A stretch of 17,261 nt of DNA from Pelagophyceae sp. CCMP2097 (Eukaryota > Sar > Pelagophyceae), in contig MU657248.1 in the NCBI GenBank assembly GCA_026770575.1, forward strand, positions 75,905 through 93,165, in the 5' to 3' direction. Shown one piece after another: positions 1 through 9,362 of the stretch. The notes under the pieces are model-generated. The model was given only the letters and a program-made list of their open reading frames with translations. It was not told where the DNA came from and did not search any database. The translations under genes were made by a program, and so were the position numbers. Each line of letters starts with the position of its first letter. The stretch's first letter is position 1.

Positions 1-24
1 CCCCCCCCCTACCCCACCACCCAC

Positions 25-68
25 TGGCAAGCTCCAAGAGAAAATCGGTACCATGAATGTACTGATAA
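25..68. repeat. Left copy of window-terminal inverted repeat
   Basis: This stretch matches the reverse complement of 17222-17261 at 39 of 40 aligned positions, apart from a 4-nt insertion (29-32). It could be the end of a large element or a dispersed repeat at which an assembly stopped. The bases before it (1-24) are a C-rich run with no clear telomere unit. Confidence 0.75.
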
Positions 69-75
69 TTTGCAT

Positions 76-357
76 TCAACGGCGAGGTAACGTTACGAAC
101 TGCGCGCCGCAGAGCGCGTCGTAGGGCGCCCGCGCATGCCCGCGGCGAGCGCGGCGTCGACGCGGCGCGCCCGCGCCGCGAGGCGGCCGCGATGGCCCCG
201 CGCGCGCCTCGGGTGAAGTGCAGGGACGCGGCGCCGCGCGTGCTGCATCGCCGCGCGGGCTAGCGTGCCGCAGCGCGCGTTGCTCGGTGAGCTCCGCGCC
301 CGGCGCCGAGTAGAGACGGTGCAAACGCCCCGGACTTTTCAAGCAACTTTCAAGCAA
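76..357. other. Very GC-rich stretch without recognisable gene
   Basis: Dense CG-rich sequence with an open frame on the minus strand. The composition (Arg, Ala, Pro) and lack of any motif argue against a real protein. The short motif around 301-322 (cggcgccgagtagagacggt) recurs in altered form at 4082-4101, so part of this stretch is a dispersed repeat. Confidence 0.4.
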
Positions 358-359
358 CT

Positions 360-480
360 TGCAAAGCTCTACTTTTAAAGTTCAGCTTGAAAAGTATAGC
401 TTTTAAAGCAACTTTAAATGCAAATACAGACTTTTTGGCAACTTTAAAAGTAGCTTGAAAAGCATCCTGAAAAAAGTGAA
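360..480. repeat. AT-rich degenerate CTTTTAAAG / GCAACTTTAAA repeats
   Basis: Short words such as CTTTTAAAG, AGCTTGAAAAG and GCAACTTTAAA recur irregularly. There is no coding signal. The contrast with the GC-rich block just upstream is sharp. Confidence 0.55.
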
Positions 481-735
481 GCTGTATATCTAGTAAGGTC
501 ATTTTAGCGAATACATCTGGTTTTCATAGGGATGTTTCGGCGATAAACGGGTTTTCGCGGTTTTGTTTTGCGATAGTCCGACTCGGAGAGGTTTGTAGTA
601 GCTCGGGGGTAGGGGAATGGGAAACCATGACGCATACCTTTCTGTTAATGGTGACCAAGTGCAGCTGGCCACATGATTATGGCGCGCCAAACGTGTTTGA
701 CGGCACGAACGCTCATCAGCTTGTCTAGGTGACTA

Positions 736-926
736 GGAAGTTCCACCCCCAATTAGAATCGGCTTTCCCGGGAATCCCCCAATTAGAATCAACCTATTTT
801 CTGAAAATGTTCTGCTCTATCGGAGTAACGAGATTCCCTTTTTCTGAACATATTATATTTCCAAGCTCCCTGATTGGTCAGAAACGATTCTTATTGGGGA
901 TTATTCTAATTGGGGGTGGAACTTCC
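736..926. mobile_element. 191-bp MITE flanked by TA duplication
   Basis: The ends are perfect inverted repeats: the left begins GGAAGTTCCACCCCC and the right is its reverse complement ending GGAACTTCC. The match runs about 26 bp and continues imperfectly inward, with an extra CCCCCAATTAGAATC copy at 777-791. It is flanked by TA at 734-735 and 927-928. The related duplicated region at 2961-3400 lacks it: removing the element and one TA leaves GTGACTAGTAC, which lines up with GTGCCAAGTAA at about 3006. There is no coding capacity, so it is non-autonomous. A TA duplication suggests the Tc1/mariner group, but CTAG (4 bp) is also a possible reading. Confidence 0.85.
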
Positions 927-954
927 TAGTACAAAAAAACGGAAAAGCGTATTT

Positions 955-1059
955 AACACGTGTGTTTTCGGGCCTAAATTTTTGTCTCAGGTCAAGGACG
1001 TAGAGTACGATGATGTTGTGCGTTTGCCCGTTGAAGATATGATGAATGAGAATGAGTAA
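955..1059 (+). pseudogene. Coding-like remnant in duplicated segment, copy 1
   Basis: Thirty-five codons ending in TAA share their frame and stop with copy 2 at 3036-3140, with no indel between them. Shared residues include TCVFGP, VKDVEYDD and VED. Upstream the frame stays open to about 930 (KKRKSVF). The family is not recognised; it may be the 3' end of a decayed or repeat-borne gene. The TCTCAG|GTC at about 985-990 would also suit a 3' splice site of this genome's AG|G type. Confidence 0.45.
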
Positions 1060-1268
1060 ACACGAAATAACACACACGTGCGCCTTGTAGGTCTTAAAAC
1101 GTCAGCTATTGCTGAGATATTAATGCCCTTAAGAGACATGAGACATACGAAGAGATGTGCACAAAAGGAATTGGCGCTTGCGAAGAGGTGAAGAAACTAT
1201 AAGCAACCTCACATGATACTGAGACGCCAGAAAATGAAAACGGAAGCGGTATCAGCGCAAACGGAGGA

Positions 1269-1533
1269 TGCGAGGCATCCAAAGGCTGCGCCGCCAGAGG
1301 AGGCAGGGCCGCCTCCGGCGGCTGAGCCGCCTCAGGCGGATTTGTCACAGAAGGAAGCAAGGCCGCCTTCGGCGGCTTCGCCGCAGGAAGAAGCTAGGCC
1401 GCCATCGGCGGCTACGCCGCCCTCAAGTGGTTGAGCCGCCTTCGGCGGCTACGCCGCCTCCGGCGGTTGAGCCGCCTCAGGCAGATTCGACACAGGAGGT
1501 AGCAAGGCCGCCTTCGGCGGCTGAGCCGCCTCT
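1269..1533. repeat. Palindromic GGCGGC(T/A)..GCCGCC array 1
   Basis: Overlapping near-palindromes such as GCCGCCTTCGGCGGC, GGCGGCTACGCCGCC and GGCGGCTGAGCCGCC alternate with short spacers (AGGAAGAAGC and similar). It stays open in more than one plus frame, giving Pro/Ala-rich peptides like RPPSAA, but I see no support for translation. Each unit could fold into a small hairpin. Confidence 0.85.
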
Positions 1534-1539
1534 GGCGTA

Positions 1540-1934
1540 TTGACGCAGGCTGAATCGAGAACGCGACCAAGCGCCTCAAAGTGGGCATCTCCTCCTGCTC
1601 GCTGCTCCTCCTGAACTCTCTGCACGGGTCCGCCGCCCAGCTCCCGCGCTCGACCTGACCAACGACGCCTGGTTGATCAGAGTTTCTCCGACGCACCATG
1701 ACCCCGTGCCCAGTTTGCACCTGTTTCCCCGACGAGAGAGTGCCCGTGACAGAATTCCGCCGAGGTGACGAGATCTCATCAAGGACGCTAGTAAATGCCC
1801 ATTTCACGGGACCGTGGCGCCTCGCACGAGCCGCGTTTCTAAGCAAATCACCGGAAGGGCCGAAGCCTGGAGCAAGCCCCCCCTCGGAAACGCGTCGTTT
1901 CGCGGCGTTTCAAGACGAACGGGGCGAGCCGCTG
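1540..1934. other. Unassigned GC-rich stretch
   Basis: Open frames overlap on both strands with no recognisable motif or conserved partner. I see nothing that supports a gene. Confidence 0.3.
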
Positions 1935-2125
1935 GGTCGTGCAGGAGCTTAAACGGATTCGGGTTTACCCGAAACCCGCGGGTCGGGTTTGCCGGGTTTG
2001 CGCGTTTTGGCCGACCCGTCGACCCGCGGATCTCGTCGTGGCCCGAACCCGAAACCGCGCGGGCGCGCCGAGTGGCAAACCCGCGGTTACCCGACGAACC
2101 CGCGGGTTCTGGCAGGCGCCGGCGC
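1935..2125. repeat. CGGGT/ACCCG-rich patch
   Basis: The words CGGGTTT, ACCCG, CCCGCGGG and their complements recur densely and irregularly on both strands, giving many short inverted repeats. There is no fixed period and no coding signal beyond shadow frames. Confidence 0.5.
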
Positions 2126-2170
2126 CGCACCTAGAAGACCGAACACCCGGGATCGCACCGGGTTTTCTCA

Positions 2171-2227
2171 CAGGGGCCCCCGTAGGGGGGAAAGCCCACT
2201 GAAGGGCGCCTACTCAAGGGCGCCTAC
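2171..2227 (+). repeat. CAGGGGCCCCCGTAGG / AAGGGCGCCTAC repeat, copy 1
   Basis: Head CAGGGGCCCCCGTAGGGGG followed by tandem AAGGGCGCCTACTC units. Matching copies lie at 15051-15139 and 16931-17013. A reversed tail fragment is at 3523-3552 and a tail-only fragment at about 2775-2792. Confidence 0.85.
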
Positions 2228-2488
2228 ATGGGGTATCGGCGATGAAGCCGACCTCAAGTGACGCAAAGTTTTGCTTCTCAGAGGCCGCCTGCGGGGGTGG
2301 GCGTGGTCGCTATGGGCCTCCCTGCCCCCCCGGGTGTCCACTACACGATCAGTCTCGAGGAGGGCGCCTTACAAGGGCGTGAACAAGCGCTTCCCCCAAT
2401 ATTTTGGACTTGATAAAATCTTTATTTGCCTCCTTACCTTGATTTTGAACTGATTTTGCCTCCGTATTGCGAAGGTTCGGGCCCGACT

Positions 2489-2583
2489 GGCAATCGCAGG
2501 ACCGCAGGGATCGAAATTCTGGCTATGTGACGGGGTGGTCCATACGCACTGGGGTGGTATATGACCGGTCCTCTGCGATTGCC
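2489..2583. repeat. 95-bp foldback element
   Basis: Arms GGCAATCGCAGGACCG (2489-2504) and CGGTCCTCTGCGATTGCC (2566-2583) pair over 16 bp with a 2-nt bulge and enclose about 61 nt. Its size is close to the other foldbacks at 5258-5356, 5409-5500 and 16519-16605, but the arm sequence is unrelated. Confidence 0.75.
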
Positions 2584-2960
2584 GCGAGTGGCGCTTCAGA
2601 CGAGCCAAAACAGACGTTCAGATTTTTAGTTTGAGCGTTTTAAACAAACAATGTCTATAGGTCTCGGCATCATGGGACTCAGCGCGACGTCCTCTATCAC
2701 TCCCAACAGAGCCAAACTCCACTCGACGAACACTCCGATTGCCAGAAAGTCCTCGGCGTCACTGGCGATAACTCTTGTACTCAAGGGCGCCTGCATTTTT
2801 TTATGGTTCATTTTAGCGATAAACTGTTTTCTGAGAACCTAAGGAATTCCTCAGCAACCTCACATGAGTATAGAACGGTTACAGCAGGCGCCTATTTTAA
2901 GTTGAGGTGAACGGTTTTTGTGAGGGGTGTGGAGACGCAACGTGGCGCGTCGGGACGACG
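2584..2960. other. Unassigned stretch with repeat fragments
   Basis: Holds a tail fragment of the AAGGGCGCC repeat (about 2775-2792) and the TTTTAGCGATAAACTGTTTTC words (2812-2832) that recur near 503 and 17030-17120. No supported gene. Confidence 0.4.
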
Positions 2961-3400
2961 CGCCAAGCGCGTTTGGCGGCACTAACGCTCATCAGCTTGC
3001 CTAGGTGCCAAGTAAGAAAACGCTGAGAAACGTCTAAAACGTGCGTTTTCGGGCCTTTAAACTCGCCCATGGTCAAGGACGTAGAGTACGATGATCGGGT
3101 GAGTTTGTCCGTTGAAGATGTGGCGAATGAAAAGAAGTAAACACAAAAGAACAAACACGTGCGCGATACGGACGGACTTGTAGGTCCTCAAACGGCACCT
3201 ATTACCAAGATATTAATGCCCTTAAGGGGCATAAGAGTTACGAAAAGATGGGCACAAAAGGAATCGGCGCTTGCAGAGGGGTGAGGAAACTATAAGCAAC
3301 CTCACATGATACTGAGACGTCAAAAATGAAACTAAAGTGGCATCACCGCAAACGGAGGATGCGAGATGTCCACAGGCTGCGCCGCCAGAGGAGACAGGGC
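2961..3400. repeat. Diverged duplicated segment, copy 2
   Basis: This is the partner of 683-1300, without the MITE insertion. Similarity runs from CGCGCCAAGCGCGTTTGGCG through the region before the palindrome array at 3378-3513. The upstream words TTTTAGCGATAA and GTTTTC (about 2812-2832) also have a counterpart near 503-525. Confidence 0.85.
3036..3140 (+). pseudogene. Coding-like remnant in duplicated segment, copy 2
   Basis: In-frame partner of 955-1059, ending at the same TAA. VKDVEYDD is unchanged, while later codons carry replacements (for example MMNENE against VANEKK). An in-frame TGA sits upstream at about 3024. Family unknown. Confidence 0.45.
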
Positions 3401-3513
3401 TGCCTTTGGCGGCTGCGACAAGGCTGCCTTTGGCGGCTGCGCCGCCTCTGGCGGCTTCGCCGCAGGAAGAGGCTGGGCCGCATTCGGCGGCTACGCCGCA
3501 TAAGGCGGAAGAG
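3378..3513. repeat. Palindromic GGCGGC array 2
   Basis: Same family as 1269-1533 and at the same position in the second duplicated segment. It is shorter and more diverged (for example CTGCCTTTGGCGGCTGCG). It abuts a reversed copy of the AAGGGCGCCTACTC repeat at 3523-3552. Confidence 0.8.
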
Positions 3514-3522
3514 CTGCCATCA

Positions 3523-3552
3523 GTAGACGCCCTTGAGTAGGCGCCCTTCAGC
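3523..3552 (-). repeat. AAGGGCGCCTACTC repeat, reversed fragment
   Basis: The reverse complement reads GCTGAAGGGCGCCTACTC and then AAGGGCGTCTAC. It directly follows palindrome array 2, and copy 2 at 15051-15139 likewise touches palindrome array 3. Confidence 0.75.
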
Positions 3553-3608
3553 CCGCTTAGTCGACTTGCTTGAATTCGAAATTCGGCGCTCGACAGCAGC
3601 GCGCGAAC

Positions 3609-4010
3609 GAGTGGGTCCGAAATCACACCTAAGACATATGTGGTCTGGATGGCACTATACGTGGGGCTGATAAACAAAGATCACGAAAATAAACCCGCCT
3701 TCGACCCGATTACACTCTGGCAACGTAGGGTCTCCACGGCACTCTCCCAGGTCGTCGATTATGGCCACTCGTGCCGCGATACTCGCTGGAGACGTCGGCT
3801 TCACGGCCCTACAGATGGCGCATCAATCGGCGCCGGTCTTATGGGCCGGGCCGATTGCGTGTTTTTCATGGGCATGACATGACGTGCCTCGTACGAACGT
3901 CGGCCAAGTCTTGGAAAGCGCCGAGTTCCGAGCGCCACTTTTTTGGCACCAGCTCATAGAGGCGGGTATTTCCCGACACATATGTCTTAGGTGCGATTTG
4001 CGCACCACTC
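3609..4010. mobile_element. About 400-bp element with imperfect terminal inverted repeats
   Basis: The left arm 3609-3644 (GAGTGGGTCCGAAATC then CACCTAAGACATATGTG) pairs with the right arm 3975-4010, whose reverse complement reads GAGTGGTGCGCAAATC then GCACCTAAGACATATGTG. Arms are about 36 bp with a few mismatches. Similarity may continue outward through GGCGCTC words on both sides. No target duplication is obvious and no transposase motif is visible inside, so this is a probable non-autonomous element. Confidence 0.65.
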
Positions 4011-4593
4011 TGAGCGCCGTGAGCGCCCCTCCAAGTTGAGACCATTTCACACCTCGCCCCCGCATCTGGCCTATACGTGCCGGCGTCGAGTAAAGACGGT
4101 TCCCGCCCATAGATGAGACCCTATGCTCGGACCCTTGACCCTCCGCTCGCCGCCTGGGGCAAAGGCGCCCGCGCGCGAGGCGCCCGAAGAATGACCTCGA
4201 AATTGACCTCGCACATTTACGAATGTTACAGGCTCTCTGTCTCCCAGTTGGCGTGAAGTGGGGGCTGGCGAGCCTAGGCCCGACGGCCTTCCCCGAGCCG
4301 CCAGGCGAGGTCTGGCGGCTGCGCGCGCACGCGTGGCACCTCCCGGCCTTGGAACCGGCTTCTTATCTGATCAGTCTGACCGCGTCGTGGCTGGGCAGCA
4401 CATCAGGCGACACCATTTTCGGGCACACCGGCCACAACCCGTGCGCCTCCAGTGGAAATGAGGCTTGTTATCCCGGGGTGTAGATGTCGTGGCGCGTCCG
4501 TCGCGACACTGTTGACCCGAGGGGACGTCGGTGCGCGGCGGGGCGGCCTCTTGGTCCCACAGGCCGAAAAGTGGGACAGAGCTCCTGATATTA
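4011..4593. other. Unassigned stretch
   Basis: GC-rich with overlapping open frames, the longest on the plus strand at 4223-4483, and no motif I recognise. Words at 4080-4105 resemble those at 301-325. Confidence 0.3.
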
Positions 4594-5060
4594 CACTGTC
4601 GAATTCCGAGTCCGAGTCGCCTAACATAAATCGCCAAATTTAACTATTTTAGCGCGTGCGTTCTTGCCGCCCCCTCCAGTCGTACTAGTTGCCGCCTCGG
4701 AGACCAGCGCGCGAAGAAGAAACTTCCCAAACCGCGAAAAATCAAAAACCACTAAAGGAAGCAAGGAAAGGTCGTACAACTTGGACAGTCGCGATCGGGC
4801 ACGGTGCCCCATCACGACTGTCCAAGTTGTACGCACTGTCCTTGGCGCCTTTATCGACTTTTAATTTGGGTACTGAGGGTTTAGACTTGATTCACTACTA
4901 AATTAAGAAGCTTTCGCAGAGACTCGCCAAAATAAGGGTAGTTCATGAAAAGCCAACAAGCGCCTCCAGGGCGTCTCGTGGTGGTGGTTGGCGTGGCGCC
5001 ACTCATCATTCAAGGGCAAAAAAGTTAAATAATTTCCGGTGATAATCTAATTCGACAGTG
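4594..5060. mobile_element. CACTG-ended MITE, copy A (467 bp)
   Basis: Ends are the 12-bp inverted repeats CACTGTCGAATT and AATTCGACAGTG. The flanking triplets are TTA and ATA, an imperfect 3-bp duplication. The whole length aligns with copy B at 15199-15652, including TTAGCGCGTGCG, CGGAGACCAGCGCGCGAAGA, TTAAGAAGCTTTCGCAGAG and ATTTCCGGTGATAATCTAAT. There is no coding capacity. CACTR ends plus a 3-bp duplication point to the CACTA (CMC) superfamily. Confidence 0.88.
4773..4833. repeat. Internal hairpin of MITE copy A
   Basis: Perfect 19-bp arms, CGTACAACTTGGACAGTCG at 4773-4791 and its complement at 4815-4833, around a loop holding GGGCACGGTGCCC. The span is 61 nt, the same as the hairpin at 15366-15426 in copy B. 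Confidence 0.85.
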
Positions 5061-5257
5061 ATAAGTTGGGTTTTCTCGAGAAACATCTCGACTCGTTGAC
5101 CGCACTCGCCTCGAGGCCGCACGGCGATCCCGCATACAAGCTTGGGGCCGCGCCCTTGCCGCGAGGGGTCACCTACGGCCATGCAAATTTCATCCCGGGC
5201 CGGTGAGTCGAGCCTGCAATCTGCCTGTGTCAATTGTCGTTACGCCCTCCAACTCTG

Positions 5258-5356
5258 CCCCAGTGGCCAAAGTGCCGCACCTCGAGAGCGGTATCCGCGC
5301 TCAACATAGGTACGAATGGATACCGCCCTCGAGGTGCGGCACTTTGGCCACTGGGG
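5258..5356. repeat. 99-bp near-perfect foldback, copy 1
   Basis: Arms of 39 nt (5258-5296 and 5318-5356) pair at 38 of 39 positions around a 21-nt loop (GCGCTCAACATAGGTACGAA and one more base). A second copy follows 52 nt later. It may be a foldback transposon or a structured RNA precursor; nothing here decides. Confidence 0.9.
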
Positions 5357-5408
5357 CGCCGACGATACGCAAAGAGTGGTCGACGCGCTTAGAAAGCACC
5401 CAGGGGTG

Positions 5409-5500
5409 CCCCAGTGGCCAAAGTGCCGCACCTCGGCAGCGGCATCCACGCTCAACATAGGTACGAATGGATGCCGCATCCGATGTGCGGCACTTTGGCC
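5409..5500. repeat. 92-bp foldback, copy 2
   Basis: Left arm 5409-5447, loop 5448-5468, right arm 5469-5500. The loop differs from copy 1 by one base. The inner stem is GCGGCATCC/GGATGCCGC where copy 1 has GCGGTATCC/GGATACCGC. The right arm lacks the final seven bases (ACTGGGG) of copy 1. Confidence 0.88.
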
Positions 5501-5954
5501 CTCGTGCCATCAGCGGAAATCATTGGCCATCCTCCGCCATATTTCCGCCCCCCTCCCCCCTTCTCTTGGATCAAGTGGTTATCTCACCCCTTCGTGGTGG
5601 ACTTCACGACCCCGCTTTAGATTTGATAAATTCCCACATTGCCTTTAGTGGCCTCTCCTCATCCCGTGTGTTTTCGGCCTGTGCCGTGACTGTACTCCGT
5701 TTGACGAATAAAACGGAGTTCGATCCGCGAACCAGGTCCGGTAGGAGGGCTCACAGGCGCGAACCAGAGATATTTGAGCGATTATCGGCTCGCTGCACTC
5801 CAAAAGCGGGTCTACTCCAAAGGACCCCGGTCGGAATGGTCGTGACCACCGGGGGAGACTCGCATATGCTCTTACGTGCAAAGTCCAGGGGCGGCGCGCC
5901 TTGCGCGGCGGGAACGCGGCTGGAACGGCGCGAATCCTGGGAACCGCACGGACA
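5501..5954. other. Region downstream of the BBS8 stop
   Basis: No second gene is recognised. On the sense (minus) strand there is no AATAAA after the TAG. Plus-strand open frames here have no motif and the longest runs into the BBS8 last exon in antisense. Part of this must be the BBS8 3' UTR. Confidence 0.35.
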
Positions 5955-8900
5955 CTACGCCCCAAAAAACTGGCGCGTCAGCGTCTTCGACAGCTCCGCA
6001 GAGTCGGAATGCGCCGGGTGCAACGCCAGCGACTTTGCCACCTGAAACGGACGTTGCAGGGCATTTTCAACGGCATTTTCACGGCACAACGCAAAAAACG
6101 GTACCATGGAAAAGCTGTCTTGCAGGTTGCCGACCTTGAACGCCAGCAGCGCGCCGTTGAAGCACGGCTGGAAGAGGTGCGGCGCCTGTTTGGTTGGGCC
6201 TTTCGACTTTTTTTTTTTGTGCGTCTTTTTCCGGGTCTTTTCGGGTCTTTTCGGGTATTTCAAAGGGGTTGGACCTTGGCCTGGGCTGCGCCAAAGTGCG
6301 CCGAAGCCTGGTCCAGGTTGCGCTTGCCTATCGGGGCGGGATGCCATCCATGCTGGTATTTTCGGGTATTTTAAAGGGTATTTTAAAGGGTATTTTAAGG
6401 GTATTTTAAAGGGATGCCGCCCTCGAAGACGACGCCGCGACACCAGTTTCCGATACGCAAGTTCTCTGGCCCCTGTGGCAACGACGCAAGTCCATTTTGC
6501 GCGTTTTTGTGTGGCATGCTCCCGTTTTTGTGTGGCATGCTCCCGTGACTGCGGCGATCCGGCCCCAAGAACGAGGTGGCAAATTCCAACGTCGAGAGGC
6601 CCCGCAGCCTCAAAGGCGGCAAGGTCCACAGGCCTCCTGTGCGACGACGTGGACGTGCAACTTTGGTCTTGCAGCCTTTTAAAAAGACAGACTTTTAAAA
6701 AGGGCCTCTGGGGCAAAGTTTTGCAGTCATGATTTTTAGGGTTCGTGACTGCGGCACCGTGGCACGGTCCGACGACGCGGTCCATCGGAACGAGTTGCAA
6801 CAAGGTCGTTTTGGGGGACCCCGTTTCCGAGGCTCCAGTGGCGCCGAGTCCCAAAACCCCTCGACGGCGGGGCACGGCCCCCGTATGGCACGGACCCCGT
6901 ATGGCACGGTTTGCCGCGGCACGTATGCGCAAAAGTCGCTTTTTCACGATTCAAAGAGCCCATTCGGGCCTCTTCTCGACGGGGCTCTTCTCGACGGGGC
7001 CTTGTGGAGCGCCCTTGTTGCCTTGGGGTCCGTTTCGGGGACTTGAGCCGCCTCTTCCGTCGTCTTCGGGGTGGGCCCTTGGATTCGAGTGGGGGTCCAA
7101 GATGGAGGGGACTGGATTCGGGCCCAAGGGCCCTTTATGGAACCGTCCAGGGGACTTTATGAAAGCCCCTCCGAACGGCACCAAAAGCATCGCCGCCGGC
7201 AATCGCATCGGACCCAAGTTCGCCGGACACCGTCGGATTTCCACCAGACCGGCCCTCCACGCCGCCGGTTCGCCGGCCATCGCAGCGCAGACGGCCCCGT
7301 GTGTAAACGGCCTTTTTTCAAAACGGTGCCCGTTTGTAAACGTTTTCTTCTTCTCGCAAGGGGGCCCTTTCCCAGCGGCCAGACGCCGCGGCAGACGGAG
7401 CTCGAGGACGCCTACCGAGCTCTTGCCCCAAGGCACCACGCCGAAAAAGTCCCCGCGCAAGACTCGACCAATGGAACCCAATCAACGACCAAAGACGCAC
7501 CCAGGTTGTTCAGCGCCTCTGCGTGGTCGGCGTCGAGCGAGACGGCGATGGTGAAAGCCTCGCGAGAAGGATCCGAGTGCGACGCCGGGAACCGCACGGA
7601 CCTGGTGCGCCAGCGCCGCATCGCCGACGGCGACGCCGACGTGGCCGACGTTGTACCTTTGGGCATCGATGACGTTTTTCGCGCAAAGGGCGTCTTTTGC
7701 GAGGGCGCGCGACTTTTGCCACATGTCGCCCACTCGCCAAATGTCGGCGCCGTCGTCCTGGAGCTGCAGCGCGCGCGCAAAGCAGCCGACCTGGCGCACT
7801 TGGGCGTCTTGCGGCCGCGTCGGCTCTTGGTGGGTCGTGTCTTTCAAAGCGTCGCCAAAGGCCGCCTCTTCGAGACGCTCGAGCAAGCACAGGGCCGCCG
7901 TTGTCGCACCATGCCCGTCTCCGGGCATTCGGGTCGCATTCGGGTCGCATCGAGGGCTCGGTCGGTCGGCCTTCGGCATTGCCTGCGGGCCGTTCTGCGG
8001 GCCGCACGGATGCTCTCGAAAATGGCCGCTTCGAGAAATCCGTCCGGCCTCGTCGGGTCGGAGGGCTCTGGCCAAACGGCGCGCCCTGAAGACGTCGCGT
8101 GTACGGCCAAAAGCAGACAAGGGGGCCGCCAACGTCGCAGAGCCGCACGACGCGCCAAACGTCCAACTGGCCTCTGACGGCGCCCAACTTGCGAAGCTTG
8201 GGCGTCCAACTTGCGGCACGCGGCCAAGGGAAGACGCATAAAGGGACTCGGTCGGGGCGAGATGCGCGCCAAGTGCCCCATTCGCGACTCGAGGTTGGGC
8301 CATCCTCGAGACGAGACCAAACTCGCTCTTGGACAGATTCATCGCCGCCCGATTCAGCGAGCCCTCGGCGACCCCGCCACGGGCCCAAAAAAGGGGCGCC
8401 TTCCCCCATCGATGGCCACTTCGGCCCCTGCAAATCGAGCCCGGCGACTTTTAAAAACTTTTTTTAAAAAAAGACTTTTTAAAAAAGACTTTTTAAAAAA
8501 AGACTTTTTTTAAAAAAGACTTTTTTAAAAAAGACTTTTGAAAAAAACGAATTTTAAAAAAGAAGATTATAAAAAAACGACTGCCGCATTCGGGCCCGAC
8601 TGCCGCAGGGCCCCCGCCGAAAGGCCATTCGATGGGTCGACAAGGGCCGCACGGCCGCCGAAGACGCGCTCGAGTCTCCGAGGGGGGGTCCCGAGCAAGG
8701 TCGTGATAGGGATTGTGGCGCCGAGTGCCTTGGTTTGTGTCCAAGTGGCCCTGCCCTGTGCGACTCGGGTTGCTGCGTTGCTGCGTGGCAAAGGCATGAT
8801 CCGGCGGCCATCCCCCGTCGCGACGGACCCTGTGGCTTTGGTGGCGAGGCGATTTCGGCAATGCGATTTCGGCAATGCGGTTTCTGAAGAGATGCCTCGC

Positions 8901-9362
8901 AGGAACCCCTTTGCCTTCTCGCCGTCGCCGCAAGTTGCGCCCCCGATGCGCGGAAATGCCCCGAAACGGCCCTTTTTGCTCAACGGAGTCTCGTACGTGC
9001 TGCCCCGTTTCAAAAACATGCTTCCTCAGAACCGCGATAGGGCACGCTTCGAACCGGACGTGCAACGTGCAAGAACCCGTCCCTTTGGAAAAAAAAAGTC
9101 CCGCTCGAAAGAACCCTTTGGAAAGAACAAGTCCCTTTCGAAAGAAGAGCGCGGCCCTGCAGCGACAAGATCCCAGACTCAAAAGTGCGAAGACTCCGTC
9201 TTCAAGTCGCGTGGCCCGCCCTGGCACCATTTCTTCGTCTCAAAGCCTCCATTGCGGGCATTTGGCGAAACGTCGCGACGCTGCGCAGACGGCCATGTCG
9301 AACTGCGCTGCGTAGAAGCACGCCAGACCCAGGTTGTTCCACAGCTCGGCGCCATGCGCGCC
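5955..9362 (-). CDS. TTC8: BBS8 exons 12-20 (C-terminal TPRs, micro-exons, stop)
   Basis: Exon 12 is 9362..9291 and 13 is 7790..7738. Exon 14 is 7656..7602, 15 is 7558..7501, and 16 is 7411..7397 (15 nt, VLEL). Exon 17 is 6608..6591 (18 nt, the least certain). Exon 18 is 6472..6444 (ARELAYRKL), 19 is 6185..6105 and 20 is 6041..5955. Joined, they read GAHGAELWNNLGLACFYAAQ, FDMAVGCFARALQLQDDGAD, IWYNVGHVGVAVGDAALAHQ, AFTIAVSLDADHAEALNNLG, VLEL, then APHLFQPCFN, KVGNLQDSFSM and the C-terminus ending TRQFFGA. Intron 13 (81 nt) needs a GC donor (TTG|GCGAGT). Introns 12 (1500 nt) and 16 (788 nt) are the long ones. Exon 17 was chosen because it is the only AG|G..GT stretch found that has the right phase, the right length and a Gly at the TPR position. 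Confidence 0.85.

Larger units (their letters stand above)
683..1300. repeat. Diverged duplicated segment, copy 1
   Basis: After the MITE at 736-926 is removed, this segment aligns with about 2961-3400. Shared blocks include CGCTCATCAGCTTG, GTCAAGGACGTAGAGTACGA, AGATATTAATGCCCTTAAG, ACTATAAGCAACCTCACATG and CAAACGGAGGATGCGAG. It leads into a GGCGGC palindrome array, as does the other copy. Confidence 0.85.

Noticed and set aside
1..24. Telomere repeat at the left end
   Set aside because: The C-run with ACCCC and CCACC words shows no regular unit and is followed by an inverted repeat shared with the right end.
1213..1543. Pro/Ala-rich RPPSAA repeat protein on the plus strand
   Set aside because: It is the palindromic GGCGGC array translated. 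Several frames are open and the palindromes explain the pattern.
4223..4483. Plus-strand open frame of 86 codons as a gene
   Set aside because: No motif, no homologue that I recognise, and no conserved partner. Composition matches the surrounding GC-rich DNA.
6655..6675. Alternative 21-nt exon 17 (AAAAG|GCTGCAAG..GCAC|GTCC)
   Set aside because: It also fits phase and has a good pyrimidine tract, but lacks the TPR glycine and is one residue too long compared with the 18-nt choice. Not excluded by experiment.
7229..7251. AGLVEIRR stretch in intron 16 as the missing TPR helix
   Set aside because: It resembles the family (KGHVEQAR), but its acceptor phase does not join exon 16 or exon 18 without frameshift.
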